Counted from the first letter of the stretch, positions 23,465 through 34,975 are shown. The stretch: 64,000 nt of DNA from Eurosta solidaginis (GCF_040869045.1 NC_090319.1:266244897-266308896); one strand, 5' to 3'. The notes: generated by a model not told the origin, from the letters alone. Made by a program: numbers and translations.

Positions 23465-25408
23465 AGCGTACAGCCACTGGAGAAGACAGCACGGTTCTAG
23501 GAGAAGTATCATGTGAAGTCGCAATTGGGAACGTCACGGTAGTACACAATTTTATAGTGGCAGAGATTGTTGATGAAATCATAATTGGAGTGGACTTCTT
23601 AATCGACCAGGGCATCAAGATCGACATGCAAAGCAAGACGATGCGATATAAGAACATGGATGTACCACTTAATTTCGGTTACGAGAGAGGCTACAGCAGT
23701 AAACGAGTGCTGGTGGAAGAGAGTCAGCGAATACCACCAAAATCCGAAGCAGTCATCTGGGCAAAGGTTGATGGAGATTGTGGGACAAACAAATTGTGGG
23801 TTGTCGAAGCAGCAAATAAATCAGCACTGAACATACTTGTAGGAAAAACCCTGGCTATGACAAAACAAGATGGACGTATTCCGGTAAGAGTACTCAATGA
23901 GTTCAAGTCACCATTCAATTTGACCAAAGGAGCTATTTTGGGAAGATGCCAAGAGGCCGAAGTAGTTATTAACTGTGAACAGCTCCAGGAATACGTTTCA
24001 TCTAGTAATACTGATCTTTCAAATGATATCACGGCATGGACGCATGGGCTAGAGGAAGCCTATCAGAGTAAGGCAAAACAACTGCTCATAAAATAAGCGA
24101 ACATATTTGACCAGGACGGTTCCAAACCAGGCCGCACCAATGTTGTGAAACATCAAATTGACACTGGAGATGCGAGGCCGATCCGTCAAGCTCCACGTAG
24201 TGTTCCACTGGCGTAGCGGGAAGTTGTGAGTCAAATCATACAAGAAATGAGTGACAGCGGCGTCATCGAACCATCAGCTAGTCCATGGAGCTCACCGGTA
24301 GTACTTGTAAAGAAGGATGGAAAAATGAGGTTTTGCGTGGACTACCGAAAGTTGAATGACGTTACGAAAAAGGATAGCTACCCCTTACCAAGAATTGACG
24401 ACACTCTGGACTCGCTCTCTGGTACGAAATGGCTTTCCACACTGGACTTGAAAAGCGGCTACTGGCAAGTGGAGGTAAAGGAGGAAGACCAAGAGAAAAC
24501 AGCCTTCAGCGTCGGAGATGGTCTTTGGCAATTTACAGTAATGCCCTTTGGACTATGTAATGCACCAGCTACTTTCGAGAGACTCATGGATAAGGTATTG
24601 AAGGGTCTACATTGGAAAACATGCTTGGTGTACCTGGACGACATCATCGTATTGGGCAAGAATTTCGATGAACATCTTAAGAACTTGGAGGAAGTTTTCC
24701 AAAGAATAGCTGGCGCTGGTCTGAAGTTAAGTCCCAAAAAGTGTTCGCTGTTTAAAAAGGAAGTAAATTATTTGGGTCACAAGGTAACGACAGAGGGCAT
24801 CTGCACTGCGAACGAAAAGATAGAGGCTGTAAAGGATTGGCCAAGACCACAGAACCTACATGAATTAAGAAGTTTCCTTGGGCTGTGCACATATTACCGC
24901 CGATTTGTACAAAATTTTTCCAGCGTAGCCCATAGCCTCCATGAGCTTACAAGAAAAATAAAGCTTTTGAATGGAAGAAGGAGCAAGAAGTGGCTTTCCA
25001 AACACTGAAGGAGCGTTTATGCACTGCCCCAATGTTAGCATATCCGATTCCAGGAGCAACATTTATTCTAGATACAGATGCGAGTGGATATGCTATAGGA
25101 GGCGTTTTATCACAACTGGTCGATGGACAGGAGAAGGTAGTTGCATATTACAGCCGTTCGATTGGAAAACCAGAGAGGAACTACTGCGTTACGCGGAGAG
25201 AGCTGTTGGCATTGGTAGAGTGCGTTAAACATTTTCACAAATACCTCTACGGCCAGCGATTCCGTGTCAGGACAGATCACGCAGCTTTAAAATGGCTACT
25301 GCAGTTCCGTAATCCGGAAGGACAATTGGCACGGTGGATCGAGCGACTACAAAGCTATGACTTTTCCATTGAGCATCGAAAAGGTAGTACCCATGGAATG
25401 CCGATGCA
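23422..25408 (+). pseudogene. pol: pol protease remnant, RT and RNase H, copy 4
   Basis: The shared stops lie at 24094-24096 and 24214-24216, with frameshifts near 24951 and 25396. No lesion specific to this copy was noticed in this part. Confidence 0.9.
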
Positions 25409-26842
25409 ATGTCACGAAGACCATGTAGTTTGGAATGCAAGCACTGTTCAAAAGGCGAGGCTAAAGAAGACATTATAGATGTCCGGCTAATGACTATAAC
25501 ATGTACAGATGAATGGGACAAGGAACAGCTAAGAAAGTGCCAGCTAGAAGATGCAGATCTGTCACGTGTTATGCAAGGGCTCGAACGAAATGAAAGACCA
25601 AACAGAGAAGAGATGTCAGCAGGGAGTCCCATTGCGAAGTCATATTGGGCACAGTGGAACAGTTTAGAATTGATATCCGGTTGCCTTCATCGAGTATGGG
25701 AGAGTGAGGATGGTAAATACAAGAATAAACTGATAGTTGTTCCCAGAAAGAGGATTGCTGATGTGCTCAGCGAGCTGCATAATGGTCCAAGCGGAGGTCA
25801 TCTTGGAATCACGAAGACGCTCGAGAAGATTAAACAGAGATTCTATTGGGTTGGTTGTCGTCAGTCGGTCACTGAGTGGATTGCGAACTGCGAGGTTTGC
25901 AGCAGAGCGAAAGGGCCCAGAACACGAAGTCATGGCCAGATGAAGCAATATAACTCAGGTGCGCCATTTGAAAGGATCGCTATGGACGTCGCCGGTCCAT
26001 TTCCTAATAGCAACGGCGGAAACAAATATGTACTGGTAGTTATGGATTATTTCAGCAAATGGCCAGAGGTATACCCAACCCCAAATCAAGAAGCGGAAAC
26101 GGTAGCAGAAGTGTTTATAAACAATTGGGTTGCAAGGTATGGTGTACCAATGGAGTTACATTCTGACCAAGGCAGGAATTTCGAATCAGCTGTGTTCCAG
26201 GAAATGTGTAAGTCATTGGGCATTCGAAAAACACGGACAACTGCATTGCATCCTCAATCCGATGGTATGGTAGAACGATTCAATAGAACATTGGAGGAGC
26301 ACTTAAGGAAAGTAGTGGACAAGTACCATAAAGAATGGGATACCCGCATACCATTATTCTTGATGGCTTACCGATCAGCAGTGCATGAGACAACGGGCCA
26401 AACCCCTGCAGAAGTAATTTTTGGCAATGACCTTAGACTGCCAGCTGATTTGAAGTTTGGGATAGATGCCAATGCGGAGAGAAATGTCAGGAAATCCACT
26501 AGTGATTTGGAAGAAGAGCTAAGAGAAATACATGATCTGATAAGGCAACGAACAAAGATTATGAGTGACAAGATGAAAGCCAGATATGATAAAGCAATTA
26601 ATTCAGAAGGTTTTCAGGAAGGAGATTTGGTGCTGTTATACAACCCGCAACGAAAAAAAGGTTTGTCCCCGAAATTGCAATGGAATTGGGAAGGCCCATA
26701 CAAAGTTGTAAAAGGGATCAACGATGTAGTGTACCGCATACAAACCATCGGTAAACCACGAACCAAAATGAAAGTGGTCCATTTGGAAAGGCTGGCAACG
26801 TTTAGATCGGGAGATTTGTCTGATCGGGACGATCAGACTTAG
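25409..26842 (+). CDS. pol: pol integrase, copy 4 (477 codons)
   Basis: R436G lies five residues after the GPY motif and is unique to this copy. The C/T variant pair at 25768 and 25858 matches copy 2. The DD35E residues are intact. Confidence 0.85.
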   Translation: MSRRPCSLECKHCSKGEAKEDIIDVRLMTITCTDEWDKEQLRKCQLEDADLSRVMQGLERNERPNREEMSAGSPIAKSYWAQWNSLELISGCLHRVWESEDGKYKNKLIVVPRKRIADVLSELHNGPSGGHLGITKTLEKIKQRFYWVGCRQSVTEWIANCEVCSRAKGPRTRSHGQMKQYNSGAPFERIAMDVAGPFPNSNGGNKYVLVVMDYFSKWPEVYPTPNQEAETVAEVFINNWVARYGVPMELHSDQGRNFESAVFQEMCKSLGIRKTRTTALHPQSDGMVERFNRTLEEHLRKVVDKYHKEWDTRIPLFLMAYRSAVHETTGQTPAEVIFGNDLRLPADLKFGIDANAERNVRKSTSDLEEELREIHDLIRQRTKIMSDKMKARYDKAINSEGFQEGDLVLLYNPQRKKGLSPKLQWNWEGPYKVVKGINDVVYRIQTIGKPRTKMKVVHLERLATFRSGDLSDRDDQT

Positions 26843-26853
26843 GTGGAGGGCAG

Positions 26854-27574
26854 TGTCACGGATATTAACACCACTAAGTTATACCATCACTAAGGCGATG
26901 CCAAGGCCACGATAAGCAGTAATTACGTCAATAATCAAATCATGTATACACATATATAAGGCAGCCGAAAGATGTCACACACACAGATGAATTTACTTAT
27001 ACGCCTATGTATGCGCGAGAGACTGTAAACTACAAACATTCACATCAATAATCAATCATTATGTATCTACATAAACGAATAAATAATTACGTCTACACAT
27101 ATGTACGTATACGAGCAGCGGAGCGGCAATGCACAAACACATGCATATATCTTATCTGAGTTGTCACAAGAGAGAGCAATAATTTGTGCACGTAGTTGTG
27201 GCTGGCGATTTCGTAGCCGAAACTAACTAGTAACTTCTGGAAATCGAAGAGCCTAGAAGTATGCAGCGTAAACTATAAAAGCCGGGCAGGCGAGTAAGAA
27301 GTAATTCAGTTTGATTTGAGTTGTCAAGCAGTTGCGATTAAGACGATATCTAGCGAGCAATAGCAGTATTATTTTGAATAGTAGAGTTTCATTGAGCTAT
27401 CAATCAGTGTGGTTATTAAGCAAGCTATTCGTTGCACAGTTTGAGTGTATTGTGAAGTACTTTAATAAAGGCCATTTTGCATTATTACAAATTGGAGTTA
27501 TTTATTCAACAGTTTAGTGATTCGAACTTAGCAGAGGATTGCAAATAAGAGGATTTGCAAGCAAATTCGTTACA
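26854..27574 (+). repeat. LTR 5 of the array (721 bp)
   Basis: TATA is at 27274-27280. One change (GATTTCGTAG in place of GATTTTGTAG near 27211) is unique to this LTR. Confidence 0.95.
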
Positions 27575-27625
27575 ATTGGTGTCAGAAGAGGAATTGTTGA
27601 ATAAATTCCAGAAGACAACAAGGAC

Positions 27626-29026
27626 ATGGCAAAGTTCAGTGAATTGAAGATCCAGCAACTGAAGAAGGAGTTGGAGAGCCGTGGATTGAATACAAGCGGC
27701 GTTAAACTCGAACTTCAGGCACGGCTACGAGAGGCAATGGAAGCAGAAGGAATTGATGTGGAGGAGTATGTCTTTCATCTTGAGGGCGAGGAGACAACAA
27801 AAATTGAAGAGGAAAACGAAACATCGCAGACAGTTACGAGCACAGACTTGAACATGATATTGGCTGCAATATCTGCACAAACATCGACAGTAGCATCAAT
27901 GTCGTCACAAATGTCATCACAACTGGAAGAGCAGAAGACATATATGGCATCACAACTAGAATCACAGAAGACACATATTGCAGAAATGTCGTCAGAAATA
28001 ACATCAAAGATCGAAGCACAAGAAACGCGTATTTCAGAAATGTCGTCGCAAATGTCATCTCAACTGGAAGAACAGAAGACATATATGGCATCGCAACTGG
28101 AAGAACAGAAGACATATATGATATCTCAGTTGGCTCAGCAGTTGAAAGCGCAAGAGGATCGCATATCATCGCAGTTGGAGGGTTTTAGTGAACGACAAGA
28201 TAAAATGGAAGCTGAGATGGATGCTTTGAAAGATCGGATTCAGCAGTTACAATTAAATCGTCCAGCAGTTTCAGCGAGTAATACAAAGGTAAAAACACCA
28301 TCCTTTGACGGTTCTGTTCCTTTCCAGGTCTTTAAACTACAGTTTGAGAAGACCGCAGCAGTGAACAACTGGAATGTGGAAGATAAAGTTGCCGCACTCT
28401 TCGTAGCATTGAAAGGACCAGCTGCCGAAATCTTACAGACTATTCCAGAGTACGAACGGAACAGTTATGACGCATTGATGGCTGCTGTAGAACGGCGATA
28501 CGGAAGCGAACACAGGAAACAGATATTTCAAATATAATTGCAAAACCGCTACCAAAAAGCTAACGAGACTTTGCAGGAGTTTGCTTCGGACATTGAAAGA
28601 TTGGCTCATCTTGCAAATGCGGATGCACCCGTGGAATACACGGAAAGAGTGAAGATTCAGAGCTTTATAAATGGCATACGGGACGTCGAAACGAAGCGAG
28701 CCACATACGCGAACCCAAAGCAAACATTTTCTGAAACGGTATCCCATGCATTGACTCAGGAAACGGCGTCATTATTGAGTAAACCAGCATACAAAGCTCA
28801 TCGTGTGGAAGTAGAAAGGCCGGAGTGGGTAGATACAATTTTGGAAGCTCTGAAGGGGTCACAACAGAAAAATGCCGGAGTTATGAAATGTTTCAAGTGC
28901 GGTAACCCAGGTCACATTGCACGTCATTGCAGTAGCAATTCCAATAGTTCCAACAATGTGGGTGGCCGTAAACGCAGAGCTGAAGGAGACGAGCAAATCT
29001 CCAAATCCACTCAATCGTTAAACTAA
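27626..29026 (+). pseudogene. gag: gag, copy 5 (internal stop)
   Basis: The frame has the same domains as copy 1, with the shared TAA at 28535-28537. No protein difference from copy 1 was seen. Confidence 0.9.
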
Positions 29027-30970
29027 AGCGTACAGCCACTGGAGAAGACAGCACGGTTCTAGGAGAAGTATCATGTGAAGTCGCAATTGGGAACGTCACG
29101 GTAGTACACAATTTTATAGTGGCAGAGATTGTTGATGAAATCATAATTGGAGTGGACTTCTTAATCGACCAGGGCATCAAGATCGACATGCAAAGCAAGA
29201 CGATGCGATATAAGAACATGGATGTACCACTTAATTTCGGTTACGAGAGAGGCTACAGCAGTAAACGAGTGCTGGTGGAAGAGAGTCAGCGAATACCACC
29301 AAAATCCGAAGCAGTCATCTGGGCAAAGGTTGATGGAGATTGTGGGACAAACAAATTGTGGGTTGTCGAAGCAGCAAATAAATCAGCACTGAACATACTT
29401 GTAGGAAAAACCCTGGCTATGACAAAACAAGATGGACGTATTCCGGTAAGAGTACTCAATGAGTTCAAGTCACCATTCAATTTGACCAAAGGAGCTATTT
29501 TGGGAAGATGCCAAGAGGCCGAAGTAGTTATTAACTGTGAACAGCTCCAGGAATACGTTTCATCTAGTAATACTGATCTTTCAAATGATATCACGGCATG
29601 GACGCATGGGCTAGAGGAAGCCTATCAGAGTAAGGCAAAACAACTGCTCATAAAATAAGCGAACATATTTGACCAGGACGGTTCCAAATCAGGCCGCACC
29701 AATGTTGTGAAACATCAAATTGACACTGGAGATGCGAGGCCGATCCGTCAAGCTCCACGTAGTGTTCCACTGGCGTAGCGGGAAGTTGTGAGTCAAATCA
29801 TACAAGAAATGAGTGACAGCGGCGTCATCGAACCATCAGCTAGTCCATGGAGCTCACCGGTAGTACTTGTAAAGAAGGATGGAAAAATGAGGTTTTGCGT
29901 GGACTACCGAAAGTTGAATGACGTTACGAAAAAGGATAGCTACCCCTTACCAAGAATTGACGACACTCTGGACTCGCTCTCTGGTACGAAATGGCTTTCC
30001 ACACTGGACTTGAAAAGCGGCTACTGGCAAGTGGAGGTAAAGGAGGAAGACCAAGAGAAAACAGCCTTCAGCGTCGGAGATGGTCTTTGGCAATTTACAG
30101 TAATGCCCTTTGGACTATGTAATGCACCAGCTACTTTCGAGAGACTCATGGATAAGGTATTGAAGGGTCTACATTGGAAAACATGCTTGGTGTACCTGGA
30201 CGACATCATCGTATTGGGAAAGAATTTCGATGAACATCTTAAGAACTTGGAGGAAGTTTTCCAAAGAATAGCTGGCGCTGGTCTGAAGTTAAGTCCCAAA
30301 AAGTGTTCGCTGTTTAAAAAGGAAGTAAATTATTTGGGTCACAAGGTAACGACAGAGGGCATCTGCACTGCGAACGAAAAGATAGAGGCTGTAAAGGATT
30401 GGCCAAGACCACAGAACCTACATGAATTAAGAAGTTTCCTTGGGCTGTGCACATATTACCGCCGATTTGTACAAAATTTTTCCAGCGTAGCCCATAGCCT
30501 CCATGAGCTTACAAGAAAAATAAAGCTTTTGAATGGAAGAAGGAGCAAGAAGTGGCTTTCCAAACACTGAAGGAGCGTTTATGCACTGCCCCAATGTTAG
30601 CATATCCGATTCCAGGAGCAACATTTATTCTAGATACAGATGCGAGTGGATATGCTATAGGAGGCGTTTTATCACAACTGGTCGATGGACAGGAGAAGGT
30701 AGTTGCATATTACAGCCGTTCGATTGGAAAACCAGAGAGGAACTACTGCGTTACGCGGAGAGAGCTGTTGGCATTGGTAGAGTGCGTTAAACATTTTCAC
30801 AAATACCTCTACGGCCAGCGATTCCGTGTCAGGACAGATCACGCAGCTTTAAAATGGCTACTGCAGTTCCGTAATCCGGAAGGACAATTGGCACGGTGGA
30901 TCGAGCGACTACAAAGCTATGACTTTTCCATTGAGCATCGAAAAGGTAGTACCCATGGAATGCCGATGCA
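28984..30970 (+). pseudogene. pol: pol protease remnant, RT and RNase H, copy 5
   Basis: The shared stops lie at 29656-29658 and 29776-29778, with frameshifts near 30513 and 30958. Changes unique to this copy are a C-to-T change near 29690 (Pro to Ser, between the two stops) and a silent change near 30220, just after the YLDD motif. Confidence 0.9.
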
Positions 30971-32404
30971 ATGTCACGAAGACCATGTAGTTTGGAATGC
31001 AAGCACTGTTCAAAAGGCGAGGCTAAAGAAGACATTATAGATGTCCGGCTAATGACTATAACATGTACAGATGAATGGGACAAGGAACAGCTAAGAAAGT
31101 GCCAGCTAGAAGATGCAGATCTGTCACGTGTTATGCAAGGGCTCGAACGAAATGAAAGACCAAACAGAGAAGAGATGTCAGCAGGGAGTCCCATTGCGAA
31201 GTCATATTGGGCACAGTGGAACAGTTTAGAATTGATATCCGGTTGCCTTCATCGAGTATGGGAGAGTGAGGATGGTAAATACAAGAATAAACTGATAGTT
31301 GTTCCCAGAAAGAGGATTGCTGATGTGCTCAGCGAGCTGCATAATGGTCCAAGCGGAGGTCATCTTGGAATCACGAAGACGCTCGAGAAGATTAAACAGA
31401 GATTCTATTGGGTTGGTTGCCGTCAGTCGGTCACTGAGTGGATTGCGAACTGCGAGGTTTGCAGCAGAGCGAAAGGGCCCAGAACACGAAGTCATGGCCA
31501 GATGAAGCAATATAACTCAGGTGCGCCATTTGAAAGGATCGCTATGGACGTCGCCGGTCCATTTCCTAATAGCAACGGCGGAAACAAATATGTACTGGTA
31601 GTTATGGATTATTTCAGCAAATGGCCAGAGGTATACCCAACCCCAAATCAAGAAGCGGAAACGGTAGCAGAAGTGTTTATAAACAATTGGGTTGCAAGGT
31701 ATGGTGTACCAATGGAGTTACATTCTGACCAAGGCAGGAATTTCGAATCAGCTGTGTTCCAGGAAATGTGTAAGTCATTGGGCATTCGAAAAACACGGAC
31801 AACTGCATTGCATCCTCAATCCGATGGTATGGTAGAACGATTCAATAGAACATTGGAGGAGCACTTAAGGAAAGTAGTGGACAAGTACCATAAAGAATGG
31901 GATACCCGCATACCATTATTCTTGATGGCTTACCGATTAGCAGTGCATGAGACAACGGGCCAAACCCCTGCAGAAGTAATTTTTGGCAATGACCTTAGAC
32001 TGCCAGCTGATTTGAAGTTTGGGATAGATGCCAATGCGGAGAGAAATGTCAGGAAATCCACTAGTGATTTGGAAGAAGAGCTAAGAGAAATACATGATCT
32101 GATAAGGCAACGAACAAAGATTATGAGTGACAAGATGAAAGCCAGATATGATAAAGCAATTAATTCAGAAGGTTTTCAGGAAGGAGATTTGGTGCTGTTA
32201 TACAACCCGCAACGAAAAAAAGGTTTGTCCCCGAAATTGCAATGGAATTGGGAAGGCCCATACAAAGTTGTAAAACGGATCAACGATGTAGTGTACCGCA
32301 TACAAACCATCGGTAAACCACGAACCAAAATGAAAGTGGTCCATTTGGAAAGGCTGGCAACGTTTAGATCGGGAGATTTGTCTGATCGGGACGATCAGAC
32401 TTAG
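30971..32404 (+). CDS. pol: pol integrase, copy 5 (477 codons)
   Basis: S323L is unique to this copy. The variant pair at 31330 and 31420 is C/C, a recombinant of the two types seen in copies 1-4. All catalytic residues are present. Confidence 0.85.
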   Translation: MSRRPCSLECKHCSKGEAKEDIIDVRLMTITCTDEWDKEQLRKCQLEDADLSRVMQGLERNERPNREEMSAGSPIAKSYWAQWNSLELISGCLHRVWESEDGKYKNKLIVVPRKRIADVLSELHNGPSGGHLGITKTLEKIKQRFYWVGCRQSVTEWIANCEVCSRAKGPRTRSHGQMKQYNSGAPFERIAMDVAGPFPNSNGGNKYVLVVMDYFSKWPEVYPTPNQEAETVAEVFINNWVARYGVPMELHSDQGRNFESAVFQEMCKSLGIRKTRTTALHPQSDGMVERFNRTLEEHLRKVVDKYHKEWDTRIPLFLMAYRLAVHETTGQTPAEVIFGNDLRLPADLKFGIDANAERNVRKSTSDLEEELREIHDLIRQRTKIMSDKMKARYDKAINSEGFQEGDLVLLYNPQRKKGLSPKLQWNWEGPYKVVKRINDVVYRIQTIGKPRTKMKVVHLERLATFRSGDLSDRDDQT

Positions 32405-32415
32405 GTGGAGGGCAG

Positions 32416-33136
32416 TGTCACGGATATTAACACCACTAAGTTATACCATCACTAAGGCGATGCCAAGGCCACGATAAGCAGTAATTACGTCAATAATCAA
32501 ATCATGTATACACATATATAAGGCAGCCGAAAGATGTCACACACACAGATGAATTTACTTATACGCCTATGTATGCGCGAGAGACTGTAAACTACAAACA
32601 TTCACATCAATAATCAATCATTATGTATCTACATAAACGAATAAATAATTACGTCTACACATATGTACGTATACGAGCAGCGGAGCGGCAATGCACAAAC
32701 ACATGCATATATCTTATCTGAGTTGTCACAAGAGAGAGCAATAATTTGTGCACGTAGTTGTGGCTGGCGATTTTGTAGCCGAAACTAACTAGTAACTTCT
32801 GGAAATCGAAGAGCCTAGAAGTATGCAGCGTAAACTATAAAAGCCGGGCAGGCGAGTAAGAAGTAATTCAGTTTGATTTGAGTTGTCAAGCAGTTGCGAT
32901 TAAGACGATATCTAGCGAGCAATAGCAGTATTATTTTGAATAGTAGAGTTTCATTGAGCTATCAATCAGTGTGGTTATTAAGCAAGCTATTCGTTGCACA
33001 GTTTGAGTGTATTGTGAAGTACTTTAATAAAGGCCATTTTGCATTATTACAAATTGGAGTTATTTATTCAACAGTTTAGTGATTCGAACTTAGCAGAGGA
33101 TTGCAAATAAGAGGATTTGCAAGCAAATTCGTTACA
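32416..33136 (+). repeat. LTR 6, terminal LTR of the array
   Basis: TATA is at 32836-32842. It ends at GTTACA (33136) and is followed at once by HINE-1 sequence (ATATCATAGAAG), with no primer-binding site, which marks the true right end of the array. Confidence 0.95.
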
Positions 33137-33578
33137 ATATCATAGAAGATTTCCTGAAAAAATCACTTTGATCGGAGCTATATGTATATAGTATATACCT
33201 ATCCCATACAAACGATCGCTCAGATAGAAAATTTTTTGGCCATTTCTCCCTTAATTTCCAATATAAAAACGTGAAACTTGGTGATATTTATTCTAATATA
33301 TCATAGAAGATTTCTTGTAAAAATCATTTCGATCGGAGCTATATATAATGTATATTCCATACAACCAATCGTTCAGATAAGGAGGTTTTTTGCCATTTTT
33401 TATTTTATATTTATCTTAAAAATCGTTTAGGTATGTACATCTGTTCACTATATATTTCTTATCTTATACATCCGTGTATTTGGAGATTACGAACGGGATA
33501 AGATTATTGTTCAGCCCCATTCATGAAAGGTATGAAGTCTTCGGCACCGCCGAAAACAGTCCCGTCCTTACTTGTTTT
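33137..33578 (+). mobile_element. HINE-1 right part: 152-bp repeat units and 3' hairpin end
   Basis: Two further units of the 4000-4608 minisatellite begin at 33140 and 33301. The element ends with the hairpin TTCGGCACCGCCGAA and the terminus CCGTCCTTACTTGTTTT. This terminus is close to the reverse complement of AAAACAAGTAAGGAAGG, which starts the elements at 41593 and 59628. Confidence 0.6.
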
Positions 33579-33652
33579 ATGTTAATATATATCTTAGTAG
33601 TCGACCGCATTGTGTCTGTGTCGACTTTAATCCAAATAAATAAATAAATAAG
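33579..33652 (+). mobile_element. LINE A 3' end, right part
   Basis: This is the remaining 3' UTR of LINE A after HINE-1. It holds an inverted repeat AGTCGAC (33599-33605) and GTCGACT (33620-33626), then CTTTAATCCAAATAAA and a TAAA-type tail. The reverse-oriented LINE end at 46779-47511 has the same arrangement. Confidence 0.65.
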
Positions 33653-34011
33653 AAAAAGCAAAACATTTTTTTGTTTTGTGTTTTCACATGAAAAAAACAT
33701 ATTTTTGGTATAAACAAAAAAATATTTTTTCTTAACGAAAAAAAAAACAATGTTTTATTTCATAAGAAAAACTAACTTTTTTCAGAAGAAAAAACACTTT
33801 CTTCCCATAAGAAAAAAACATTTTTCTTCTATAAGCAAATATTTTTGAATAAGAAAAAATATTTTTAAAAGAAAAAACATTTTTTTTCTTCATAAGAAAC
33901 ATTTTTTTGTCATAAAAAACAATAATTTGTTATCACAAGAAAATAAATTTCTTTCCTTTAAAAGAAAAAACAAAACCCTTTTTTTATAAGAAAAACAAAA
34001 ATTTTTTCACA
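33653..34011. repeat. AT-rich minisatellite, right block
   Basis: At least a dozen degenerate units of about 20-26 bp begin ATAAGAAAA and end in a T run followed by C. They match the left block at 1000-1480 and flank the nested insertion. Confidence 0.7.
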
Positions 34012-34296
34012 TTTTATGGGGAAGATAATCTAAAGCGACCTCCGGAAAAAAATTGGTAGACCTTAAACTTGTACTTTCTAAGATTAAAATTAGTTGGCAC
34101 ACAAAACTGCATGCTTACAAAAACTCAGACAAATCCAAATAAAAAGCTCGAAATTTTTTTGAAACTTTTACGACAGTGCTTTTGAAATGGTTTGCATAGT
34201 TTTAGTTATAAAATTCATTTCAGACATCACAAATAAAAAAATTTAATTTACGAAATTTGATAAAAACTACCAGTGCTATGTCTGCTCGCAACTGTA
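34012..34296. mobile_element. TIR element (TACAGCAGCGAACAG family), right half only
   Basis: The stretch matches the right half of the complete copy at 50875-51486 and ends in a diverged form of the terminal repeat (CAGTGCTATGTCTGCTCGCA then ACTGTA). The left half is missing. Confidence 0.6.
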
Positions 34297-34513
34297 TACC
34301 AAATTAAATGCCGGCGTAATAAATGACACAAGTATTTTAGTGATAGTCTTTTATATACATCGAACTTGTGAATCGCATTTGAGTCTATTTGGCTATTTTA
34401 CAGCATGATTTTATATACTTGAATGTGTTAGCAAAGTTGCCACATATTTGAAATAAAAAAAAGTTTAGATATACTAATATGGATATCAAACGAAAGTCAT
34501 ATTTCACTTATTT

Positions 34514-34975
34514 CAAATCAATCATTATGTCTATACATATGTCCATACAAGCAGCGGAGAGAAACGCACAAACACATGCATATATCTGAGATACTCCCAA
34601 AAGTAGGCAATCATCTTTGGAAGTATCATTCACATATACACGCACATTGGCTATGCGAGAAGCTATAATAAAAGTGCACCTGTAGTTATAGCTGAGAAAT
34701 GTATAGCTGGTAAACGAGTAGTAAATTCTAGAAATAGAAACGCCTAGAAGTATACGAACGAGACATCACAGAGTATAAAAGGAGTTAAAACTGAGTAAGC
34801 AGTAATCAGTTTGATTTAAGCACGCTATCTGTTGAGAAGTAGAAGTGTTATTGGAAAGTAGTCTAATAAAGACCATTTTGCTTTATTGAATATCGGAGTT
34901 ATTTATTCAACAGTTTAGTGATTCGAACGTTAGCAGAAGGTTGCAAATAAGAGGAGTTGCACTAAATTCGTTACA
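34514..34975 (+). repeat. Diverged solo LTR of the array family, 5'-truncated
   Basis: It aligns with the array LTR from CAATCATTATGTC through to GTTACA at 34975. TATA is at 34774-34780, the TCAGTT initiator at 34806-34811 and AATAAA at 34865-34870. About 100 bp of U3 is missing at the left. It also lacks a 26-bp segment of the array LTR, a deletion shared with the solo LTR at 46690. Confidence 0.85.

Larger units (their letters stand above)
4609..33136 (+). mobile_element. Head-to-tail array of five Ty3/Gypsy LTR retrotransposons sharing six LTRs
   Basis: LTRs start at 4609, 10171, 15733, 21295, 26854 and 32416, each beginning TGTCACGG and ending GTTACA. Adjacent interiors share one LTR, so the order is LTR-int-LTR-int and so on. 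The period is 5562 bp, except 5559 for copy 4, which has lost 3 bp in gag. Copies differ at only a handful of bases. The pol order PR-RT-RNase H-IN and the GPY/F module identify Ty3/Gypsy (Metaviridae). There is no env-like frame between integrase and the 3' LTR. The bases flanking the array are ATTT on the left and ATAT on the right, an imperfect 4-bp target duplication, so the array as a whole probably occupies one insertion site. Likely origins are unequal crossing-over between LTRs, a rolling-circle product, or an assembly repeat error. Confidence 0.95.

Noticed and set aside
4609..33136. CRISPR-like or bacterial tandem gene array
   Set aside because: The repeats are 721-bp LTRs with retrotransposon interiors, and the window is eukaryotic.
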